Shown piece after piece: positions 15,401 through 21,490 of a DNA stretch of 21,490 nucleotides. Source of the stretch: Fibrobacter sp. (GTDB lineage Bacteria > Fibrobacterota > Fibrobacteria > Fibrobacterales > Fibrobacteraceae); assembly GCA_012841225.1 (NCBI GenBank), contig DUVD01000047.1:1-21490 (forward strand). The letters are read 5' to 3'. Below the pieces are notes generated by a model. The model saw nothing but the letters and a program-made list of their open reading frames with translations, was not told where the DNA came from and made no database searches. Both the position numbers and the translations under genes were made by a program. Numbering within the stretch: the first letter of the stretch is position 1; each line of letters opens with the position of its first letter.

Positions 15401-16212
15401 CTTTGATCAGTAGGGCTCATCCGCCCAAAGAGAGGAAGTATTTCAAAAGAGGCGTTATCTAAATTTTTTTGAAGTTCGGAAGCGAGGTCTTGTATATCTC
15501 TTTCGGTTGGTAAAAAGCAAAGTAAATGATCTCTTCGTCTAGATATTAAATTAATTATAGTATCGCGTGCTTCTTCAATCAAACCAGATTCGCCCTTTTC
15601 TTTAGAAGACTCTGGTTCTACAGGGCGGTGCTCCACCTCGACTGGAAAAGTGCGACCTTCCGCTTGAAGTACAGCGGAACCTTCATAAAAATCACCAAAC
15701 AGTTTGGCATCAATTGTCGCCGAAGCGATAATCAAACGGAATTCAGGCCTAGCATCTAAAACCGATTTAAAAATCCCGAGCAAAATATCAATATTTAAAG
15801 AGCGCTCGTGTGCCTCATCGATCATCACCGCTGAGTATTGTTTAAAAAGACGATCTCGTCTAAACTCCTGTAGCAAAATCCCATCCGTCATGACTTTAAT
15901 GGGGGCCTTAGCTGAGCCTTCTTCTAAAAAGCGAATGCGAGTCGCCACAAGTGATTCGTTTTTTAACTCTTCTCGTAAACGATCCGCAATAGTAAGTGCA
16001 GCCAAACGCCTAGGTTCGGTGACGCCTATTCGCCCTTGAAGTGCAAGCCCCGATTCTAACAAGAATTTGGGTAACTGAGTTGATTTACCCGAGCCGGTAT
16101 CGGCCTGCACAATAACCACGCTGTGATTTTTGAGTAGCTCCAAAAAAGCGGCTTTCTTTTCCACTACAGGAAGATCAGGATATTCTATTTTTAACGTGGA
16201 AGCGTCGAACAT
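12430..16212 (-). CDS. hrpA: ATP-dependent RNA helicase HrpA (DEAH family)
   Basis: A 1260-aa DEAH-box helicase, near the 1300 aa of E. coli HrpA, which acts on structured mRNA and stalled ribosomes. Motifs: Walker A TGSGKST (39-45), DEAH (132-135), SAT (164-166), ATNIAETSLTIPG (285-297) and QRTGRAGR (333-340). A helical HA2/ratchet and OB region follow, and a long C-terminal half fits the DUF3418-type tail that separates HrpA from the shorter HrpB. ATG 16212 has no clear ribosome site; it starts 12 bp after the zinc-ribbon stop, so coupling is likely. HrpB is the alternative name, but the length and tail favour HrpA. Confidence 0.93.
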   Translation of the reverse strand: MFDASTLKIEYPDLPVVEKKAAFLELLKNHSVVIVQADTGSGKSTQLPKFLLESGLALQGRIGVTEPRRLAALTIADRLREELKNESLVATRIRFLEEGSAKAPIKVMTDGILLQEFRRDRLFKQYSAVMIDEAHERSLNIDILLGIFKSVLDARPEFRLIIASATIDAKLFGDFYEGSAVLQAEGRTFPVEVEHRPVEPESSKEKGESGLIEEARDTIINLISRRRDHLLCFLPTERDIQDLASELQKNLDNASFEILPLFGRMSPTDQRKVFRSTSKTRLVLATNIAETSLTIPGIAYVVDSGLARISRYNAQARIQGLPIEEISQASARQRTGRAGRVKPGICVRLYDEVNFNDREPFTEPEIRRSNLANVVLQLQSLGLDIESFPFLQPPPRSAFRGAYKTLHELGALTQAEQGAGVTSFGLEMSRLPMDVALSAVLLRAREFDVLQPALIISAALSIQDPRVLPSEEPERTKARDRHRRFGGHKSDFLVYLSIWNAFSEDWEGSSWNKLRRFCEKHFLHFLRVREWIDLYEQYCRLLKVTFKDRTCFFNTFHRDFLHMALLSGFLGGIARRDIENSCYRLVGGRETHVFPGSDLYGKSVEWLFSAEVRETSRVFLTKNAEIKSEWILKVAEPFCTRQFFEPFWNRERGFVEVREEVSFRGMVITSGRRVDYARINPEDCARVFFREAVVLMNMARPFAFMEHNDRVIQNLHALEARERRFGLAPHEEVQVEFLIAAAPGVNSIRTLKTFIEKNTDVLLRFDASYFVQESKSGVEHFDSFKNKIQWPSKVKIDTNTPDVQNGSCIEMFRIGGESIQGELTFDATRTDDGLSLKIPHFIIPSLSPSFLALQLPRWRDWMIEAMIRELPKMVRKTAKEKHEQIEDLFCTKLEQHPEGAPFKALHEAFLEIKGFEDVRLNLNPDKEHHLRLHLEFFRKGYSEKMALELSPEWGSYRFFSEIRSLVSIFGIDVSVGSFRYGWRLGQCALMSTEESSFWQELLRKIEKGAKQESALLVMDSLTFLEKFGLYKEDIPLPSKDYVFRSLAIEVFDQNELERFSSIEFSRGKKIKDFKQLAQQTRSEDDTLRLILARLTFESGLLGKEAFIQCWNRLKDFSTSIRQNREIPASMKKTLFTFSTIESVFDRLKYITHWLENAPEPALVENPMSLVNVKEIREAFRPFIIARFLKEEERKKAREVLSALEKSANSLNVFFENWLLAQMTLEQFDYLKSKRGSIFASDDEEVEKSSLLKLKGRFGQL

Positions 16213-16224
16213 GAACTAAATCTT

Positions 16225-16575
16225 TTAAATTTGATTGATAAAATCATCGACATCCTCACAATCATCGAGAATTTTAATCATTTCATCGACGGCTTCAGAA
16301 GATATTGATTCGCTAGTGCCCCAAACAGCCCCTTCTGTGAGGCTTGCTTCTTTTGGATCAATACTCTCTTCGACTAAGGCATTTAAAACAGAAGAAAGTT
16401 TTTTGCGTAAAGTTTGAAATTCTTCTCGGTCTAGTTCAAAAACTTCTCCTTCATAACGCATCAAAGGCGAATCACAACGAGAGCAAACAAATACAATCAT
16501 CGAAGACGGTTTTCCTCTAAGGGAAACGTCCATATTTAATCCACAGTGTGGGCAAACCATTCGAATCGAGTTCAT
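16225..16575 (-). CDS. Small zinc-ribbon protein of unknown function
   Basis: A 116-aa acidic protein. A CxxC pair (C8, C11 in CPHCG) and a second pair (C31, C34 in CSRC) form a four-cysteine zinc ribbon at residues 8-34. The rest is charged and helical, ending in DEMIKILDDCEDVDDFINQI. It lies 12 bp upstream of hrpA and is probably the first gene of the long cluster, so it may serve an RNA- or ribosome-related role with the helicase; this is inference from location. Start at ATG 16575 is preferred; a second ATG at M6 (16560) is possible. No Shine-Dalgarno is present, and promoter-like boxes end 6 bp upstream. Not assigned to a named family. Confidence 0.7.
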   Translation of the reverse strand: MNSIRMVCPHCGLNMDVSLRGKPSSMIVFVCSRCDSPLMRYEGEVFELDREEFQTLRKKLSSVLNALVEESIDPKEASLTEGAVWGTSESISSEAVDEMIKILDDCEDVDDFINQI

Positions 16576-16581
16576 ACTTTT

Positions 16582-16609
16582 AATTTAGTCTTTTTAATTT
16601 AGATTTCAA
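16582..16609 (-). promoter_or_regulatory. Candidate leaderless promoter of the zinc-ribbon/hrpA operon
   Basis: Minus strand: TTGAAA (16609-16604), 16-bp spacer, TAAATT (16587-16582), six bases, then ATG at 16575. The arrangement matches that before scpB. With no Shine-Dalgarno, transcription may start at the ATG. Confidence 0.45.
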
Positions 16610-16684
16610 AAAAAGGATTTAAAATAACAACTAAAACTTGTTTTGTCGAAATACCTCTGTCGTTTTTTTCTAGATTTGCCAAAC

Positions 16685-19441
16685 ATGATGGAAACTAGAT
16701 ATAACCCCGAAGAAGTAGAAGCCCGTTGGCACGCCCAATGGAACGAAAATAAAAGTTTTGCCCCCTCCGGAAAAGGCACTCCTTTCTCTGTTGTCATTCC
16801 GCCGCCTAATGTGACTGGTGCACTACACCTGGGTCACGCTTTAAATAACACCATCCAAGACATTCTAGTTCGGTATCATCGTAAAACGGGTTGTGATACG
16901 CTTTGGATTCCAGGTACAGACCACGCGGGCATCGCCACACAAGCTGTTGTAGAAAAACGTCTTTTACAAGACGAAAAAAAGACACGTCGTGATATTGGTC
17001 GCGAGGCTTTAGTTCAAAGAATTTGGGAATGGAAAGAAGAATACGAAGCCCGCATTACCACGCAACTTAAAAGCTTAGGCTCTAGTTGTGATTGGGAGCG
17101 CCAACGTTTTACCTTAGACTCGGTATGCGCCAAAGCAGTCAGGCACGCCTTTTTCAATCTATTCAAAAAAAATCTAATTTACCGCGGTAAGCGCTTAGTC
17201 AACTGGGACACCCATTTGCAAACGGCTGTCGCCGATGACGAAATTTATCATGAAACCGTAAAAGGCCACTTTTGGACATTTAAGTACCCTTTAGCAGATG
17301 GCTCGGGTTTTATTCCAGTTGCTACTACTCGCCCAGAAACCATTTTAGGCGACACTGCCCTCGCCGTCCACCCCGACGACGCTCGATATAAAAAATACAT
17401 CGGCAAAATGCTTAAAGTGCCCTTTACCGATCGCGAAATACCAGTCATCGCCGATGGACTTTTGGTCGACCCCGAATTTGGCACCGGCTCTGTAAAAGTA
17501 ACCCCCGCGCACGACCCTAACGATTACGCCACTGGCTTACGCCACAAGCTCCCCATGATTAACATCATGAATGATGACGGGTCTCTTAATGAAAATGCTG
17601 GGGAATTCTCTGGATTAAAAGGACCCAAGGCTCGAAATGCCGTGGTAAAAGCCCTTGAAGAGCAAGACCTCTTAATTAAAGTGGAAGATCACGAAATGCA
17701 AGTCGGGCACAGCGATAGGTCCAAAACGGCCATTGAGCCTTACTTAAGCGACCAGTGGTTTGTTAAAATGGACACCCTCGCCGAAAGAGCTATGGAAGCC
17801 GTTAGGACTAAAGAAATTAAAATTCATCCAGAACGATACGCCAAGAATTACCTCGACTGGCTTGGTGAAAAAAGAGACTGGTGCATTAGCCGCCAGTTAT
17901 GGTGGGGGCATCAAATTCCTATTTGGTATGCTCCAAACGCTAGCGAAGAAGACCTTAAAAAAGCCTTTGCTAATAAGCCCGACGTATTCTACTCCAAAGC
18001 AGATCAAGGCGGTTGGTTAGTTTGCTCTCAAGAAGAAGACCTCGACGAAAAATCATATCCAAATCTTGAACTTCAAAGAGACCCAGACGTTTTAGACACT
18101 TGGTTTTCAAGCGCCCTCTGGCCCCATAGCACTATGGGCTGGCCCGAAAAAACAAAAGAACTCGAACGGTACTACCCCACCTCAGTTTTAGTCACTAGTC
18201 GCGATATCATCACCCTTTGGGTTGCTCGCATGGTTATTTTTAGCCAAGAAAACATGGGAACAATTCCATTTAAACAGGTCTATATTCACCCTAAAATTAT
18301 GGATGGGCAAGGCCGAACCATGAGTAAATCGCTAGGGAACGGTGTAGACCCTCTAGACATCGAAGAAAAATATGGAACCGATGCCCTTCGCTTTGTAATG
18401 GCAAGCCTTTGCTCAGACAACCAAGACGTTCGTCTTCCTGTTAAATCAGAAAAACAACCCGATGGTCGCACTATCAACACCTCTGAAAAATTTGAAATTG
18501 GACGCAATTTTAGCAACAAGATCTGGAACGCGTGCCGTTTCTTGTATCCTCATTTAGACCAAGCAAAAGCTCTTGAGGGCACCCCTCTCATTGCTAACCC
18601 AGTCCTTTTTACATTAGAAGATCGCTGGATACTCAGTCGTCTCCAAAGCACCATTCAAGACGCCACAGCAATGATCGAAGAATTCCGTTTTGCCGAACTC
18701 TCTCAGTTCTTGTACCGCTTTGTATGGGACGACGTTTGCAGCCGCTACCTCGAAATCAAAAAGGCCGTGATCAACAGAGAAACCTTAGACGCCGAAAAAA
18801 CAAATGCCATGGCTATTTTATCTTCAGTCTTGCGTCAAGTTATCGACTTATTGCACCCTGTAATGCCCTTTATCACAGAAGAGCTCAACACCATTTTATT
18901 CCCTTCTTCAGAAATGGTGATCAGCCGCCCGTGGCCCAAAGCAGACCTAAGCGTTATCGACGCCAACATTGAAAAATCATTTGGCAGGGCTTTTGACGTG
19001 GTTGAAAATGTACGTGGTGTTCGTGGACGCTACGGAGTCTCGCCCATCACACGCCTCAAGGCAGTCATTTCTACAGAAAACGAAGAAACAAAAACCGCCT
19101 TGCTTGAATGCGGTCATATCATCACCGAACTCGGTGGTTTAGAAACACTGGAAGTCACCATTGCAGCAGCCAAACCCAAGTTTAGCACGAGTACCGTAAT
19201 CCCTGGTGGAGAAATGTACATTCCACTCGAAGGGATTCTTGATCCAGTTGCAGAAATAGAGCGCCTAGAAAAAGAAATTGAAAAAGCAAAAGGTTTTGTT
19301 GCTAACCTCCAAAAAAAGCTCTCTAACGAAGCCTTCGTCTCGAAAGCCCCAGCAACAGTCCTCGACGGAGAGCGCCAAAAGTTAGCCACGCAGCAAGACA
19401 TTATAGCCAAGTGCGAAAAGGCACTCATCGAACTGCGTTAA
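16685..19441 (+). CDS. valS: Valyl-tRNA synthetase
   Basis: A 918-aa class I aminoacyl-tRNA synthetase that charges tRNA-Val and edits mischarged threonine. HIGH motif as HLGH in PPNVTGALHLGH (48-51). The CP1 editing domain carries TTRPET (214-219). KMSKS motif as TMSKS (545-549). The anticodon-binding domain follows, and the C-terminal tRNA-binding coiled coil starts near LDPVAEIERLEKEIEKA. ATG 16685 or 16688 (tandem ATGs) is the likely start; an upstream TTG at 16643 would add 14 unconserved residues. No Shine-Dalgarno is seen. TAGATT (16671-16676) ends 8 bp before ATG, hinting at a leaderless start, but no good -35 is visible. Divergent from the zinc-ribbon/hrpA cluster. Confidence 0.98.
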   Translation: MMETRYNPEEVEARWHAQWNENKSFAPSGKGTPFSVVIPPPNVTGALHLGHALNNTIQDILVRYHRKTGCDTLWIPGTDHAGIATQAVVEKRLLQDEKKTRRDIGREALVQRIWEWKEEYEARITTQLKSLGSSCDWERQRFTLDSVCAKAVRHAFFNLFKKNLIYRGKRLVNWDTHLQTAVADDEIYHETVKGHFWTFKYPLADGSGFIPVATTRPETILGDTALAVHPDDARYKKYIGKMLKVPFTDREIPVIADGLLVDPEFGTGSVKVTPAHDPNDYATGLRHKLPMINIMNDDGSLNENAGEFSGLKGPKARNAVVKALEEQDLLIKVEDHEMQVGHSDRSKTAIEPYLSDQWFVKMDTLAERAMEAVRTKEIKIHPERYAKNYLDWLGEKRDWCISRQLWWGHQIPIWYAPNASEEDLKKAFANKPDVFYSKADQGGWLVCSQEEDLDEKSYPNLELQRDPDVLDTWFSSALWPHSTMGWPEKTKELERYYPTSVLVTSRDIITLWVARMVIFSQENMGTIPFKQVYIHPKIMDGQGRTMSKSLGNGVDPLDIEEKYGTDALRFVMASLCSDNQDVRLPVKSEKQPDGRTINTSEKFEIGRNFSNKIWNACRFLYPHLDQAKALEGTPLIANPVLFTLEDRWILSRLQSTIQDATAMIEEFRFAELSQFLYRFVWDDVCSRYLEIKKAVINRETLDAEKTNAMAILSSVLRQVIDLLHPVMPFITEELNTILFPSSEMVISRPWPKADLSVIDANIEKSFGRAFDVVENVRGVRGRYGVSPITRLKAVISTENEETKTALLECGHIITELGGLETLEVTIAAAKPKFSTSTVIPGGEMYIPLEGILDPVAEIERLEKEIEKAKGFVANLQKKLSNEAFVSKAPATVLDGERQKLATQQDIIAKCEKALIELR

Positions 19442-19461
19442 GTGACCTAAAAGCACAAAGA

Positions 19462-19499
19462 ACCTTATAAATTAAGCCTTTATTGAGGGTCATGTTTTT
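19462..19499 (+). terminator. Possible intrinsic terminator after valS
   Basis: ACCTTATAAA (19462-19471) pairs with TTTAT (19479-19483) and, after a 2-base bulge, AGGGT (19486-19490), giving a stem of about 10 bp with one wobble and a 7-base loop. CATG then TTTTT (19495-19499) follow. The stem is AT-rich, so strength is doubtful. Confidence 0.4.
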
Positions 19500-19509
19500 A
19501 TATTATAAA
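19483..19509 (+). promoter_or_regulatory. Weak candidate promoter for the glycosyltransferase gene
   Basis: TTGAGG (19483-19488) and TATAAA (19504-19509) are spaced by only 15 bp, shorter than ideal. It overlaps the possible valS terminator hairpin. Confidence 0.2.
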
Positions 19510-19537
19510 AGAACCTTTATTTTAAACGCGGAAAATA

Positions 19538-20617
19538 ATGAAAATCGCTATTGATGCTCGAATGATTAATAAATCTGGAATAGGCACTTGCATACGCCAG
19601 TGGATTCATCATGTAGGCTATCAAATCGCTTTAGGAAACGAAAATGAGCTAAATGACTTTCGTCAACAAGTGGGTGAAGTCATTCCTTTTAATTGCGGTA
19701 TATACGGCTATAAAGAGCAAGTCTTGTTTCCTTACCGAAAATTACGCCTGTCAAAACCAGATGTGCTGCATATACCTCATTGCAACATCCCCCTACTCTA
19801 TCGAGGCAAGCTAATAGTCACAGTACACGATTTAACGCATTTAATTTACCCCGAGTTTTTACCCGTTAAATTAGCTAAGTACTACTTTAAGTTCATGTTC
19901 TGGTTTATTTGTAAGCGCGCTAATCGCATTATAACGGATTCTACAAATACTAAAAAAGATTTGTTGCACTTCTTCAAAGTCGATCCAAAAAAAATTTCCG
20001 TAGTTCCCCTTGGCGTTGATAAAGAGTTTTCTCAAAAACCGATAGAAACCATTGAGTACTTATACGAAAAATTCTCCATTCCTCGTGACAAAAAATTACT
20101 CCTCTATGTTGGTAATCTTTTACCTCATAAAAACCTTTCGCGTTTGTTAGAAGCCTTTGCCCTAATGCCAGAAAGAGAAAACTGCCGATTATTACTTATT
20201 GGGAAGGCTTTTGATGGCCGTTCGATACCATCCTCGGAAAAAGACCTTGGTATTCAAGAATTAACGATCCACACGGGCATTGTTAGCCAAGAAGATCTCG
20301 TTAATTTGTATAATTTAGCCGACTTATTTATTCTACCCTCTTTATATGAAGGATTTGGCTTGCCCGTTTTAGAGGCACTTGCCTGCGGTACTCCCGTCGC
20401 CTGCTCTAATACCTCTTCTTTGCCCGAAGTCGGTGGAAATGTGGTGGATTATTTTGACCCCACTAACCCAAGTGATATAGCGAAGGTATTAAGCGCTAAC
20501 CTTAACAAAAAAGGAACCGCTAATGAAACCATTGACAACTGGGTGCAAAACTTTACTTGGAATAAAACGAGTCGAGAAATACGCAAAATAGCGCAAGAAG
20601 TTTTTGAAGAAATTTAA
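19538..20617 (+). CDS. GT4-family glycosyltransferase
   Basis: A 359-aa GT-B-fold enzyme that transfers a sugar from a nucleotide-sugar donor, probably in synthesis of a surface polysaccharide or glycolipid. Seen: the N-terminal strand MKIAIDARMINKSGIGTCIR with the glycine-rich loop, VTVHDLTH (94-101), the donor-domain opening LYVGNLLPHKNLSRLLEAF (189-207), and the E-x7-E motif EGFGLPVLE (E271, E279) followed by ACGTPVACSNTSSLPEVGG. Donor and acceptor cannot be told. The start ATG 19538 has GCGGAAA close upstream, a weak ribosome site. It is followed 8 bp later by a YbhN-type membrane protein, a pairing that fits envelope lipid or glycan work. Confidence 0.88.
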   Translation: MKIAIDARMINKSGIGTCIRQWIHHVGYQIALGNENELNDFRQQVGEVIPFNCGIYGYKEQVLFPYRKLRLSKPDVLHIPHCNIPLLYRGKLIVTVHDLTHLIYPEFLPVKLAKYYFKFMFWFICKRANRIITDSTNTKKDLLHFFKVDPKKISVVPLGVDKEFSQKPIETIEYLYEKFSIPRDKKLLLYVGNLLPHKNLSRLLEAFALMPERENCRLLLIGKAFDGRSIPSSEKDLGIQELTIHTGIVSQEDLVNLYNLADLFILPSLYEGFGLPVLEALACGTPVACSNTSSLPEVGGNVVDYFDPTNPSDIAKVLSANLNKKGTANETIDNWVQNFTWNKTSREIRKIAQEVFEEI

Positions 20618-20625
20618 CGGCCATA

Positions 20626-21490
20626 ATGAAATCGTACAAAAAAATAATTTCAACCTCCCTCAAAATAGCTGTCAGTTTAGGCGGTCTTGCTTATATTTTT
20701 TGGAAGATACCACTTAAAGAAGCGGCTTCGCATTGGAGCACGGCAATGTTACCTTGGGTGGCATTGATTTTACTTTTGACTTTTTTTTCAATGCTTATTC
20801 AAGCGAATCGCTGGCGTGGGCTTTTGCTTGATGATGGTAAAAAAGTGCCTTTTCGTACATTTTACGCCTATATTGCACTAGGGTATTTTTTTAACAACCT
20901 GCTACCCGGTGGTTTTGGGGGCGACGCCGTAAAAACGATTTCTTTTGGAAAGCGCTTTGGGCAAACGACTCAATCGGTGGCGGCAGTCGCTGTTTCGAGG
21001 ATCATGGGGTTACTCGCTATGTTCCTCTTCTTTTTCTTAGCACTCCCCTTCGCTCTTTCTCAATATAAAATTCCAAATTCCTATATGACTTTTGTGGTTG
21101 CAGCGTCTTTTGTTGTCTTGCTCTCTATTTTTGCCGTACTTTTTTTAGACAAAGTTAGACTTCCTAAGACTTTAGTGTTTAAAATCCCCGTTCTTATTAA
21201 ATTACAAGATGCTTTTTCTGTGTATCGGTGCCATAAAAAAGCCTTTTTCTTTTCTGGGATTGACTCTATTTGGCTTCAAGTTTTCTCCATTTTGATTCAT
21301 TTTGCTTATTTTAAGGCGGTTGGGTATTCAATAGATCTTTGGACTATCACCGTTTTTACGACTATTACAGTCACTCTTACCATGCTTCCCATTTCGATTA
21401 ATGGCATTGGTATCCGAGAAAACGTTCAGGTTAGCCTTTACGGCGGGCTTCTTGGGCTTCCTGTAGATGTGGTTCTCGCCTCTACACTAA
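20626..21490 (+). CDS. YbhN/UPF0104 (lysylphosphatidylglycerol synthase TM-type) membrane protein, partial
   Basis: The reading frame is open from ATG 20626 to the window edge, giving 288 residues without a stop; the C-terminus is off-window. It has a run of hydrophobic segments. NNLLPGGFGGDAVK (90-103) and ISINGIGIREN (256-266) are the characteristic motifs of the UPF0104/LPG_synthase_TM family. Members include the membrane half of MprF, which flips aminoacyl-lipids, and stand-alone proteins of unknown or lipid-handling role. No catalytic MprF domain can be seen in the part present. It begins 8 bp after the glycosyltransferase stop, so the two are likely cotranscribed. Confidence 0.85.
   Translation, partial: MKSYKKIISTSLKIAVSLGGLAYIFWKIPLKEAASHWSTAMLPWVALILLLTFFSMLIQANRWRGLLLDDGKKVPFRTFYAYIALGYFFNNLLPGGFGGDAVKTISFGKRFGQTTQSVAAVAVSRIMGLLAMFLFFFLALPFALSQYKIPNSYMTFVVAASFVVLLSIFAVLFLDKVRLPKTLVFKIPVLIKLQDAFSVYRCHKKAFFFSGIDSIWLQVFSILIHFAYFKAVGYSIDLWTITVFTTITVTLTMLPISINGIGIRENVQVSLYGGLLGLPVDVVLASTL

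Noticed and set aside
16576..16684. T-box riboswitch in front of valS
   Set aside because: The gap is about 109 bases, shared with a divergent gene, and shows no T-box sequence, stem I layout or terminator/antiterminator pair.

Overview
The window reads as a chromosomal segment of a Gram-negative, polysaccharide-degrading bacterium, most plausibly a member of Fibrobacterota (Fibrobacter-like). This placement is inferred from a secreted GH26 mannanase with a type-IX-like C-terminal domain, outer-membrane chaperones and lipoproteins, and the general gene set. No rRNA or marker search could be run. I see no tRNA, rRNA, CRISPR array, transposase or phage gene. The longest stretch without a gene is the first 207 bases.

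Layout. (1) Positions 1-2930 form a polysaccharide-use cassette: a minus-strand GH26 endo-mannanase diverges from a plus-strand regulator that has two GntR-type winged helices fused to a LacI-type sensor domain. An imperfect direct repeat of about 50 bp lies at each end of this pair. The left copy is an intact intrinsic terminator and the right copy is a decayed one. The pair looks richer in G+C than what follows. (2) Positions 2942-4338 hold minus-strand envelope genes: a very AT-rich lipoprotein gene whose signal peptide is broken by an amber codon inside the lipobox, a possible 33-aa small ORF, and a rhomboid-like membrane protein without catalytic residues. (3) A RidA-family gene (4413-4925, plus) diverges from the rhomboid-like gene and overlaps the end of an HD-domain gene.

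(4) Positions 4915-16575 are a long minus-strand cluster. In transcription order: zinc-ribbon protein, HrpA-type RNA helicase, SurA-N-like lipoprotein, SurA-type periplasmic chaperone with two parvulin domains, SAM methyltransferase, FtsE, ScpB, MutS, HD-domain protein. Four junctions are 4-bp ATGA overlaps. The SurA/methyltransferase junction is an unusual one where a strong Shine-Dalgarno sits just before an ATC codon. FtsE has no FtsX beside it. ScpB and the zinc-ribbon gene have no Shine-Dalgarno but carry promoter-like boxes ending 6 nt before ATG, which suggests leaderless transcripts.

(5) Positions 16685-21490 are plus strand: valyl-tRNA synthetase, a hairpin that may end it, a GT4 glycosyltransferase, and the start of a YbhN/UPF0104 membrane protein cut by the window edge.

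The core is housekeeping (translation, mismatch repair, chromosome segregation, division, envelope folding). No complete undescribed system stands out. The most unusual points are the repeat-flanked mannanase cassette with its double-winged-helix regulator, the amber-interrupted lipoprotein, the possible AUC start, and the leaderless-type promoters.
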